Below are positions 1 through 5,820 of a DNA stretch of 6,120 bases, piece by piece (position 1 is the stretch's first letter; each line of letters opens with the position of its first letter). The notes under the pieces are model-generated. The model was not told where the DNA came from. It worked only from the letters and a program-made list of their open reading frames with translations, and did no database searches. This stretch comes from Cyclobacteriaceae bacterium (GTDB lineage Bacteria > Bacteroidota > Bacteroidia > Cytophagales > Cyclobacteriaceae). The stretch lies in the NCBI GenBank assembly GCA_013140395.1, contig JABFSY010000383.1:1-6120 (forward strand). The letters are read 5' to 3'. The translations under genes were made by a program, and so were the position numbers.

Positions 1-727
1 GCAGGGCACCGACCCGGAGCAAGGAGATTTGTCAGCGAGTGCATTTAGTTGGCAAATCAATTTCCATCATGACACCCACAGTCATGACGAACCCGCGTTG
101 GCAGGCGTAAAACAAGGAACATATAATGTGCCCAATCAAGGCGAAACATCCGACAATGTTTGGTATCGGATTATTCTTACTGTAAAAGACTCTCAAGGTC
201 TAGAAGGAAAAGATTCGGTGGATGTGTTTCCGCGCAAATCAACTTTCACTTTCAAGACAATTCCGCCCGACTTGCAATTGACTTTAGATGGCCAACCATT
301 TTCCACGCCAACAGATATACGAAGTGTACAGGGGATACTTCGAACAATTGGAGTCATTTCGCCTCAGCGAATTGGCAACCAAGAATATGAGTTCAGCTCT
401 TGGTCAAATGGAGGCACTGCACAACAAACAATTCCTACACCGTCAACGAGTATCACCTTAACCGCTACATTTTCGCTGATACTCTCAATAGAGAATTTAA
501 TTGACAGTGCTATTGCGTATCCTAACCCCGCCACTGATTGGCTTTACCTGCAGCAAAACGATGTATCAGGGGTTACGCTTCAAGATGTAGTCGGAAGAAA
601 GTGGAGTATGATTTCTGAGAGAAGGAATCAGTCGACAGCTCTTTACATAGGTACGCTACCCGTAGGGATGTACTTCCTGAAAGTGAATGACAACACTCGG
701 ATCCAAAAAATACTCATCCAGCGATAG
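1..727 (+). CDS. C-terminal part of an exported T9SS-sorted protein, probably a PQQ-dependent sugar dehydrogenase (5' end outside window)
   Basis: The reading frame is open to the left edge, so this is the 3' end of a longer gene; the TTG at 29 is an internal Leu codon, not a start. The first part (about 2-230) is a PKD/Ig-like module with the motif FHHDTHSH (62-85) and a closing VFPRK. A second beta module (about 240-475) contains LQLTLDGQP and FSSWSNGG. From memory, this order is typical of the tail of secreted glucose/sorbosone-type (PQQ-dependent) sugar dehydrogenases; the catalytic propeller itself is not in the window, so the enzyme name is inference. The last 70 or so residues are a T9SS type A sorting domain: YPNPATDWLYL (from 518), LPVGMYFLKV, and a basic end KILIQR. 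That domain normally directs export across the outer membrane and is then cleaved, leaving a secreted or surface-anchored protein. Confidence is high for the sorting domain and moderate for the enzyme family. Confidence 0.82.
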   Translation, partial: QGTDPEQGDLSASAFSWQINFHHDTHSHDEPALAGVKQGTYNVPNQGETSDNVWYRIILTVKDSQGLEGKDSVDVFPRKSTFTFKTIPPDLQLTLDGQPFSTPTDIRSVQGILRTIGVISPQRIGNQEYEFSSWSNGGTAQQTIPTPSTSITLTATFSLILSIENLIDSAIAYPNPATDWLYLQQNDVSGVTLQDVVGRKWSMISERRNQSTALYIGTLPVGMYFLKVNDNTRIQKILIQR

Positions 728-737
728 GAACTCAAAG

Positions 738-755
738 TTTTGGTTAATTTTGGTT
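738..755 (+). repeat. 8-bp direct repeat, TTTTGGTT, 10-bp period
   Basis: TTTTGGTT occurs at 738-745 and again at 748-755, separated by AA, giving one helical turn from repeat to repeat. Tandem half-sites on the same helix face are the usual layout of OmpR/PhoB-family binding sites, and this window encodes such a regulator, but nothing in the sequence links the two. It overlaps the left arm of the inverted repeat at 742-770. The repeat itself is certain; its function is inferred. Confidence 0.45.
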
Positions 756-770
756 TCACGAAAATTAACC
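742..770 (+). promoter_or_regulatory. Perfect 10-bp inverted repeat next to the DUF2911 start codon (operator or mRNA hairpin)
   Basis: GGTTAATTTT (742-751) and AAAATTAACC (761-770) are exact reverse complements around a 9-nt loop. The right arm ends one base before the ATG at 772. No T-run follows and the stem is AT-rich, so an ordinary intrinsic terminator is unlikely. It could be an operator for a dimeric regulator or an RNA hairpin covering the translation start. The arms also enclose a -7-like element at 745-752, which fits an operator overlapping a promoter. Confidence 0.5.
745..752 (+). promoter_or_regulatory. Possible Bacteroidota -7 promoter element for the DUF2911 gene
   Basis: TAATTTTG matches the Bacteroidota primary sigma -7 consensus TAnnTTTG exactly. 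No TTG lies 17-23 bases upstream where the -33 element is expected, so the promoter would be weak, activator-dependent or absent. Initiation from it would give a leader of only about a dozen bases before the ATG at 772. Confidence 0.3.
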
Positions 771-771
771 G

Positions 772-1380
772 ATGAAGTACCTAGCGTTTTGTTTTCAATT
801 TATTGTTTTATGTGCCTGCACTTCTAAAAAGTCGGCCGATGGCCAACTTGCAGATTCAACCGCACAACAAAAACCATCCAAAAAAGAATACACCATCATA
901 CTAGAGCAATCTCAACCTGACTCTCTAAAGGGAAGCCTGCAGGCAGAGGCCTCTGAAAAAATTGGAGACGCAACCATAAAGATACTTTACTACTCACCTG
1001 CTGTGCGTGGAAGAATCATTTGGGGTGGACTGGTTCCCTTGGATAAAGTATGGGTAACCGGTGCACACTCGGCCACCAGTATTGAGTTTAGTCACGACTT
1101 ACTGATCGATGGAAAAACGATTGCTGCCGGTAAGTATGCGTTCTTTACTATACCTACAAAAAAAGATTGGACAATCATTCTAAATAAAAACTGGCGACAA
1201 CACCTCACCGATCAGTACGATGAGAAACAAGACGTGGTAAGAATAACAGCCACCCCTGAAATCGAAAACAAGAATCAGGAGCGCCTTCGCTACCTCATTG
1301 AAAAAGAAACAGATAGAGAAGGAGAGATTGTCGTGTATTGGGAGAAGATCGAAATTTCACTTCCATTTAAGATAAAATAG
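772..1380 (+). CDS. DUF2911 family lipoprotein
   Basis: This is a 202-residue protein. It opens with a short hydrophobic signal (residues 4-15) and the lipobox LCAC, with the acylated Cys at residue 16, so it should be a lipoprotein exported by Sec and processed by signal peptidase II. A polar linker rich in Ser, Lys and Gln (about 17-55) leads to a DUF2911 domain (about 62-200). Family landmarks are YYSPAVRGRIIWGGLVP (73-89), VWVTGAHSAT (93-102), DGKTIAAGKYAFFTIP (113-128) and WTIILNK (133-139). DUF2911 proteins are common in Bacteroidota and have no established biochemical role, so none is given. The ATG at 772 is chosen because the signal sequence follows at once and no other Met occurs early. 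The start lacks a Shine-Dalgarno motif and is preceded by an inverted repeat. The gene ends one base before the hydrolase start, so the two are almost certainly cotranscribed. Confidence 0.88.
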   Translation: MKYLAFCFQFIVLCACTSKKSADGQLADSTAQQKPSKKEYTIILEQSQPDSLKGSLQAEASEKIGDATIKILYYSPAVRGRIIWGGLVPLDKVWVTGAHSATSIEFSHDLLIDGKTIAAGKYAFFTIPTKKDWTIILNKNWRQHLTDQYDEKQDVVRITATPEIENKNQERLRYLIEKETDREGEIVVYWEKIEISLPFKIK

Positions 1381-1381
1381 A

Positions 1382-2251
1382 TTGCCATACACGTCTCACC
1401 AATGGCTTGAAACGGGAACTTGGTTTTTATACCGCGGGCATCGGATTTTCTATCGCATTGAAAGCAATGGGCAGCCGCTTATACTACTGCACGGATTTCC
1501 AACATCTTCCTGGGATTGGCACCGGCTGTGGGATTCACTGCGAAATTCCTATCAATTGATTGCTCTTGATTTTATTGGATATGGATTTTCTGACAAGCCG
1601 CATAACTACACCTATTCTATAGATGACCAAGCTACGTTGCTAGAGCACTTGCTTGCTCACTTAAAAATAGGCACCTATCACTTGCTTTCACATGATGTGG
1701 GCGACACTGTCGCTCAAGAATTACTAGCGAGGCAACTTGATCGCAGCGAACATCGCATTCTTTCCGTCTGCCTTCTAAATGGTGGGCTATTCCCAGAAAC
1801 GCATCGTGCTACTGTCATGCAAAAATTATTGTTGATTAGAATTGGTTTTATCGTTGCGCGGCTCTCTACCTCAAAACGATTTGTTGCTTCCTTCTCTATC
1901 CTCTTCCCTGTTGCGACAAGGCCTACGGTAGATGAAATGCGCGAATTGTATTCATTGATTACCTACAAAAGTGGAACAAAGATCATGCACCGGTTGATAA
2001 AATACATTATTGAGCGCAGAGAAAATCGATCGCGGTGGGTAGGTGCTTTGCAAAAAGCAAATTGCCCGATTCGTCTTATAGATGGACTTGAGGAACCGGT
2101 GTCGGGGAAGCACATGGTAGAACGCTACCGCGAACTGATTCCTCAAGCAGATGTGGCTGAACTAGCTGGTTGTGGTCACTATCCTCAATTGGAAAAACCA
2201 GAGGATGTGCTGAACAAATACGCTGAGTTTAGAAAGGGGATTCTAGGCTAA
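1382..2251 (+). CDS. Alpha/beta hydrolase, MEST/PEG1-like (epoxide hydrolase/haloalkane dehalogenase superfamily)
   Basis: This is a 289-residue alpha/beta-fold hydrolase without a signal peptide, presumably cytoplasmic. The oxyanion-hole segment HGFPTSSWDW begins at residue 37, GYGFSDKP lies at 66-73, and the nucleophile elbow SHDVGD (103-108) presents Asp105, as in epoxide hydrolases and haloalkane dehalogenases rather than Ser esterases. The catalytic His is His266 in GHYPQLE. The segments NGGLFPETHR (133-142), RWVGAL (218-223) and HYPQLEKP closely recall animal MEST, as I remember that sequence. At the usual acid position (G-x-x-D-P in relatives) this protein has EEP, with Glu238. The substrate is unknown. 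The start is TTG at 1382: an in-frame TAA at 1373 blocks any upstream start and no in-frame ATG precedes HGFP. The one-base gap from the DUF2911 stop suggests translational coupling. The gene converges on trehalase. Confidence 0.87.
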   Translation: MPYTSHQWLETGTWFLYRGHRIFYRIESNGQPLILLHGFPTSSWDWHRLWDSLRNSYQLIALDFIGYGFSDKPHNYTYSIDDQATLLEHLLAHLKIGTYHLLSHDVGDTVAQELLARQLDRSEHRILSVCLLNGGLFPETHRATVMQKLLLIRIGFIVARLSTSKRFVASFSILFPVATRPTVDEMRELYSLITYKSGTKIMHRLIKYIIERRENRSRWVGALQKANCPIRLIDGLEEPVSGKHMVERYRELIPQADVAELAGCGHYPQLEKPEDVLNKYAEFRKGILG

Positions 2252-2253
2252 AA

Positions 2254-3753
2254 TCACTCTGCCAACATGGCCAAAAAAACTCCGTTGGTCCAACCAAATC
2301 CATCTTGGTTGGGATACTCGCCACCGCTGGCCTGTCCGTTATCACTCCAAACGTCATACTTCTCCGTCATCTTCCCGGTTTGGCTATATACTTTTCGATT
2401 AGTCGTTATCCAATTGGTTTTCAACAAGTGTGCTAGGTCATTGAATCCATAGTTAAGCAACCCTTTATAAACAATCCATTGTAATGGAGCCCAGCCGTTG
2501 GGTGCATCCCATTGCTGACCGCTATGGCTAAGTGTTGTAGTCATGCCGCCTGCCTTTAAGAATTTTTCTTTAAGAATTTTTTCTACACTCAAGGCTTGGT
2601 CGGGTGTAGCGATCTCAAAAAATAACGGAAACACAGCGGCTAGTGTTAAATGCTCCGTCTGTTTTTGCTCGATAAAGTCATAGTCGAAAAAGAACTTCCG
2701 ATCTTCACTCCAACAATACTTTTGGATAGCTGCTTTTCTTTGATGAGCAAGCTTCAGATACTTAGTCGATTGGAGTCCATTACCTGAAAGTACATACCCT
2801 TCCGATAAAGTCACTTCTAAGTGATAAAGCAAACAGTTTAGATCTACAGGAATTAGGTCTGTCGTATGAATGCTCGCAAACGTGTTTACATCTTTGAACC
2901 ATCTGCTACTGAAATCCCATCCAGATTCCGCAGCAGCTCTTAAGTGGCGAAACAGAACCTCATGTGGTTGGTTGGATTGATGTGACAACTCAACATCTTC
3001 TTTGTAAGCTTCTGGGCGTGGTGTATTGAATTCATCCCAGTATCTGTTGAGAATTGACCCATCAGGCATGCGAACTACTCGATGATCAATTGAATGAGCA
3101 GCAGAAAGTTTGTCAGAACCGTTCATCCAGAACCGATACTCTTTTTCTAGTGAAGGAAGATATTTGGCAATTGGATACAATTGGTTCTCCGCCAAATCAG
3201 ATTTTCTGTTATCCTCTAGCAGCTCTACCATCAACGAAAAAAAAGGAGGTTGTGAGCGACCCAAGAAATAGGTGCGATTGCCGTTCGGGATGTATCCGAT
3301 TTTTTCGATGAGATATGAAAAATTACTGACCATATTCTCAATCATGTCGATTTTGTTGCATGCCGCAAGCCCCAGCATAGTAAAGTAGCTATCCCAATAA
3401 TAGATCTCGCGAAAGCGACCGCCCGGTACGATGTACGGGTGAGGTAGCGCGATCAATGATCCTCCCTCTTCATCCGGTTGCCTGGTTAACACCTGCCATA
3501 ATGAAATGATGTGTTGTTCCGCAGATTTTTTGGAATCACTTTTATAACTAGTTGAATCGGCTTTAGGCAATTCGAAATTTTCAGAAACAAATTTACTAAG
3601 ATCAAAATCAGTTGATTTCCTTTTTTGCAGATAGTCGGCATTGATTTCTTCCAATGGCTTTGTTGGGAGGCAATCAGGAAATGTTTTGCCATCTCCCAAA
3701 AGGTTATTCATCTGTACTTCTTCAAAGAGTTCACCTAGCTGAAAGACTTCCAT
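2254..3753 (-). CDS. treF: Cytoplasmic trehalase, glycoside hydrolase family 37
   Basis: This enzyme hydrolyses alpha,alpha-trehalose to two glucose molecules, with inversion as in family GH37. The 499-residue protein carries trehalase signature 1, PGGRFREIYYWDSY (110-123), and signature 2, QWDAPNGWAP (414-423). ESGWDFSSRW holds the expected catalytic acid Asp280 and EKYDVW the expected base Glu464; their spacing of 184 residues equals that recalled for E. coli TreA (Asp312/Glu496). The conserved end GGEYPNQDGFGWTNGV (478-492) is intact. There is no signal peptide; the N-terminus resembles cytoplasmic TreF in starting directly with LGELFEEVQ. It is slightly shorter than E. coli TreF (about 549). 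The start is ATG at 3753, 19 bases after the MFS gene, so they are likely one transcript; an A-rich leader with AAAAGG precedes it. The symbol reflects resemblance to cytoplasmic trehalase, not proven orthology. A 14-bp tandem repeat lies at 2554-2581. Confidence 0.95.
   Translation of the reverse strand: MEVFQLGELFEEVQMNNLLGDGKTFPDCLPTKPLEEINADYLQKRKSTDFDLSKFVSENFELPKADSTSYKSDSKKSAEQHIISLWQVLTRQPDEEGGSLIALPHPYIVPGGRFREIYYWDSYFTMLGLAACNKIDMIENMVSNFSYLIEKIGYIPNGNRTYFLGRSQPPFFSLMVELLEDNRKSDLAENQLYPIAKYLPSLEKEYRFWMNGSDKLSAAHSIDHRVVRMPDGSILNRYWDEFNTPRPEAYKEDVELSHQSNQPHEVLFRHLRAAAESGWDFSSRWFKDVNTFASIHTTDLIPVDLNCLLYHLEVTLSEGYVLSGNGLQSTKYLKLAHQRKAAIQKYCWSEDRKFFFDYDFIEQKQTEHLTLAAVFPLFFEIATPDQALSVEKILKEKFLKAGGMTTTLSHSGQQWDAPNGWAPLQWIVYKGLLNYGFNDLAHLLKTNWITTNRKVYSQTGKMTEKYDVWSDNGQASGGEYPNQDGFGWTNGVFLAMLAE
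2554..2581 (-). repeat. 14-bp tandem direct repeat inside trehalase
   Basis: CTTTAAGAATTTTT (plus strand) occurs at 2554-2567 and immediately again at 2568-2581. On the coding strand it is read in two different frames, yielding EKILK then EKFLK (residues 391-400). Because 14 is not a multiple of 3, gain or loss of one unit would shift the trehalase frame. The segment aligns with a generally Lys-rich part of trehalases before the conserved GG, so coincidence from A-rich codons is possible. Confidence 0.6.
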
Positions 3754-3772
3754 AAACGTTTTTGCCTTTTAG

Positions 3773-5035
3773 TTAATGTCCACCTTTGGAAACAAACTCA
3801 ATTTTTGCTTCAGACTTTTTCTGAATTCTATTAAAGAAGAATAAACAAACAGTTAATATTCCTATCGGCACCAACGAAAAGTAGAATGCGGTCTGCCCTC
3901 CATAGGCTTCAAATATATTGCCGGTGATGATTGAGCCGGTGGTACCACCCAAGGCAGAAAAGATAACAATCAATCCTGACATGGGGCCATGTTGTCGCGC
4001 AGGCAAGGTGCTCAATATAACAGAGTTGATGGCCGGATAAATAGGCGCAAGCAACAATCCAATCAACGGAAACACAAAAGCACCCAATGGCGCGTTGCCC
4101 CAACCGGTTACCGGTGTTCCAGCGGTGTTCTGAGCCAATGGAATTGCGACCAGCACCAAAGCCGCAGCTGCAAACAGGCAAACAATCAACACTAAAAACC
4201 AATGAATTTTTCGCAGCGCAAATCCGGCACCAAATCGGCCCAAGGCTGTTGAGGCCGCCAATATACTTGCCATCTGAATGCTCAACGTAGTGGGCAGATT
4301 CAGTACTTTGCTATTAAAAGTCGGCAACCAACTCATAATGCTCTGCTCAATCAATACATAGGTGAATGCACTCATGATAAAAACTAACACCAGAGGTGTG
4401 ACGGCTAATTTTATCATGTCACCAAAATCTTCCAAAAAAGGTTTTGCTTCGTTACTCGTTACTGAAGATTCATCAAGTGGAGAGGCCAGCAAAAGAAGAA
4501 AGGCAACAAGAACTATTCCGGCAAGTAAATAATAAACTTTAAGCCATTCAGTGGACTGCAGATTTTTATCATCAACAAAAGCACTGAATATAAAATAACC
4601 GGTAAGGATACCCACCATAAAAAAGGATTCGATAAAGTTCATGAAGCTGGCATGTTCCTTTTTATCATGGGTGATTATGCCGATAGTTGCGTAAACGGAT
4701 ACTTTGATCAACGCGAACGAGGTGCCAGTTGCAGCAAATAAAACTTTAGTCATCGCAAAACTACTGAGTGATGGCATGACCAAGCAGGCGACTCCGACCA
4801 ACCCAAGTGCAACCAACATGGAGTTCTTATAGCCAATTCGGGTGATGTAAGAAGCAACCAAAAAAGAAACAGCTGCTATGCTCAAATCTTTGAATGCTTC
4901 CAAAACACTAGCAGACGACTCCGAAACTCCATAATTCCCCTGAACTTGTAGAATGACCGTACCTACACTATTTAGAAGAATTGCAAAAACGAAGTAATTG
5001 AGAAAGAGCGAAAGTTTGATTTTCCAGTTGGTCAT
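3773..5035 (-). CDS. MFS transporter, probable disaccharide (trehalose) importer
   Basis: This is a major facilitator superfamily permease of about 420 residues with some 12 hydrophobic helices. The first runs through NYFVFAILLNSVGTVIL, the sixth through YYLLAGIVLVAFLLLL, and the last through PIGILTVCLFFF before a basic/acidic cytoplasmic tail. A charged central loop (near LDESSVTSNEAKPFLEDF) separates the two six-helix halves. ITRIGYKNSM resembles the loop 2-3 MFS motif and ALGRFGAGFALRK the corresponding second-half loop. The substrate cannot be read from the sequence. Lying 19 bases upstream of a cytoplasmic trehalase on the same strand, it most plausibly imports trehalose or a related sugar. 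I chose the ATG at 5035; the frame extends ten codons to a TTG at 5065, but that region holds a -7-like element and adds a non-MFS leader, so the shorter form is preferred. The gap from the response regulator stop is 44 bases. Confidence 0.85.
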   Translation of the reverse strand: MTNWKIKLSLFLNYFVFAILLNSVGTVILQVQGNYGVSESSASVLEAFKDLSIAAVSFLVASYITRIGYKNSMLVALGLVGVACLVMPSLSSFAMTKVLFAATGTSFALIKVSVYATIGIITHDKKEHASFMNFIESFFMVGILTGYFIFSAFVDDKNLQSTEWLKVYYLLAGIVLVAFLLLLASPLDESSVTSNEAKPFLEDFGDMIKLAVTPLVLVFIMSAFTYVLIEQSIMSWLPTFNSKVLNLPTTLSIQMASILAASTALGRFGAGFALRKIHWFLVLIVCLFAAAALVLVAIPLAQNTAGTPVTGWGNAPLGAFVFPLIGLLLAPIYPAINSVILSTLPARQHGPMSGLIVIFSALGGTTGSIITGNIFEAYGGQTAFYFSLVPIGILTVCLFFFNRIQKKSEAKIEFVSKGGH

Positions 5036-5053
5036 TGCCGAAAGGTTTAATAT

Positions 5054-5061
5054 CAAATCTA
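5054..5061 (-). promoter_or_regulatory. Possible -7 promoter element for the MFS-trehalase pair
   Basis: On the minus strand this reads TAGATTTG, an exact match to the Bacteroidota -7 consensus TAnnTTTG, 18 bases upstream of the ATG at 5035. A CTG (5081-5083 on the plus strand) at 19-base spacing is a one-mismatch candidate for the -33 TTG. Six-base arms GTTTAA (5045-5050) and TTAAAC (5068-5073) flank the element. If real, it would let the transporter and trehalase be expressed apart from the two-component genes. The evidence is a short consensus match only. Confidence 0.33.
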
Positions 5062-5079
5062 CCAACTTTAAACGTAAGT

Positions 5080-5766
5080 TCAGCCTACCACAAATCGATA
5101 CCCAACTCCTTTAATAGTTATGATTTCGATGGTTGAATCTTCTCTCAAAAACTCACGAAGCTTCGTAATATAGACATCCAGGTTTCTAGAGTTAAAAAAA
5201 GAATCATCGCCCCATACCCGCATCAAAATAGTTTTACGATCAATGTTGCTGTTCTGATTTTCAGCTAGAATCTGAAGCAACATGGCTTCACGATGGGAGA
5301 GCTTGCGTATGTTTCCATCCTTGCGAAGCTCATAGCGTTGAGGTGCAAATTCAAACTTGCCAATCATAATATCCTCTTTTGGCGCGTTCGTTTGTTTTTG
5401 TGTGAGTTGGAGCAGATTGTTAATGCGAACAATTAGCTCTTCCATACTAAATGGCTTTCGCAAATAATCATTTCCACCCACCTCAAAGCCTTTGATCAAA
5501 TCATCTGTTAGCGTTTTGGCCGTAACAAATATGATAGGAATTGTTGCATTGAGTTGTCTGATTTCCTTCGCAAGCGTGTACCCATCTTTATGAGGCAACA
5601 TTACATCCAGCACAACAATGTCTGGTTTTGAATTGGCAAATACAGCCATCACTTCTTTACCATCCGTCACCATGTTTACTTCAAACTGACGACTCTCCAA
5701 ACTCTCTTTTACGATCTTCCCTAGAAAAGGCTCGTCTTCAACATAGAGTATTTTGGTTTTTGCCAT
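5080..5766 (-). CDS. OmpR/PhoB-family response regulator
   Basis: This is a 228-residue DNA-binding response regulator. The receiver domain (about 4-118) has the acidic pocket Glu10-Asp11, phosphoacceptor Asp54 in VVLDVMLP, the switch Thr82 in IIFVTAK and Lys104 in YLRKPF, so all residues needed for phosphorylation are present. A winged-helix output domain (about 134-228) follows, with LSHREAMLLQIL, the recognition-helix region NSRNLDVYITKLREFL, and the closing wing IKGVGYRFVVG. It belongs to the OmpR/PhoB class common in Bacteroidota and should bind tandem DNA half-sites as a dimer. The histidine kinase gene ends 54 bases upstream on the same strand and is its obvious partner. The MFS and trehalase genes follow downstream and are candidate targets by position only. 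The start is ATG at 5766, without a Shine-Dalgarno motif but after an A-rich leader. Confidence 0.95.
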   Translation of the reverse strand: MAKTKILYVEDEPFLGKIVKESLESRQFEVNMVTDGKEVMAVFANSKPDIVVLDVMLPHKDGYTLAKEIRQLNATIPIIFVTAKTLTDDLIKGFEVGGNDYLRKPFSMEELIVRINNLLQLTQKQTNAPKEDIMIGKFEFAPQRYELRKDGNIRKLSHREAMLLQILAENQNSNIDRKTILMRVWGDDSFFNSRNLDVYITKLREFLREDSTIEIITIKGVGYRFVVG

Positions 5767-5781
5767 TTGTAGTTTGTAAAT

Positions 5782-5820
5782 TCAGAAAGTCGGAAAGCTC
5801 TCGGACTTTCCGACTTCTGA
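5782..5820 (-). promoter_or_regulatory. Intercistronic hairpin between histidine kinase and response regulator
   Basis: Outer arms TCAGAA/TTCTGA (5782-5787 and 5815-5820) and inner arms GTCGGAAAG/CTTTCCGAC (5789-5797 and 5806-5814) form a 15-bp stem with one bulged A (5788) and an 8-nt loop. The stem starts directly after the kinase stop codon and ends 15 bases before the regulator ATG. In the direction of transcription it is followed by AATTTACAAACTACAA rather than a U-run, so a classical terminator is unlikely. An attenuator, RNA processing or stability element, or a copy of a dispersed palindromic repeat, fits better. Confidence 0.6.

Noticed and set aside
1952..2146. Minus-strand frame of 64 codons opposite the hydrolase
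   Set aside because: It is antisense to well-conserved hydrolase sequence, with no recognisable domain and no promoter or start signal.
2284..2312. Overlapping palindromes GTTGG/CCAAC and CCAACCAA/TTGGTTGG as a terminator
   Set aside because: They encode the conserved trehalase end (PNQDGFGWTNG), and no U-run follows on the plus strand; on the minus strand the T7 run lies ten bases beyond the stem and inside the gene.
3237..3250. A8 run followed by AGGAGG on the plus strand, resembling a strong ribosome binding site
   Set aside because: It is the complement of Phe and Pro codons in the trehalase (QPPFFS); the only plus-strand frame nearby has no protein-like composition. The homopolymer could slip, but nothing suggests that it does.
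3909..4202. 97-codon Cys-rich frame on the minus strand within the MFS gene
   Set aside because: It is an alternative frame of transmembrane-coding sequence; the Cys and Trp richness is expected from reading hydrophobic codons out of frame.
5036..5065. Longer MFS protein starting at TTG 5065 with ten extra residues
   Set aside because: An ATG at 5035 lies directly before the typical cytoplasmic N-terminus and first helix; the extension is non-conserved in character and overlaps a -7-like element.
5751..5758. Another TTTTGGTT copy near the response regulator start, matching the repeat at 738-755
   Set aside because: It is simply the complement of the Lys-Thr-Lys codons at the start of the protein, occurs singly, and lacks a partner at 10-bp spacing.
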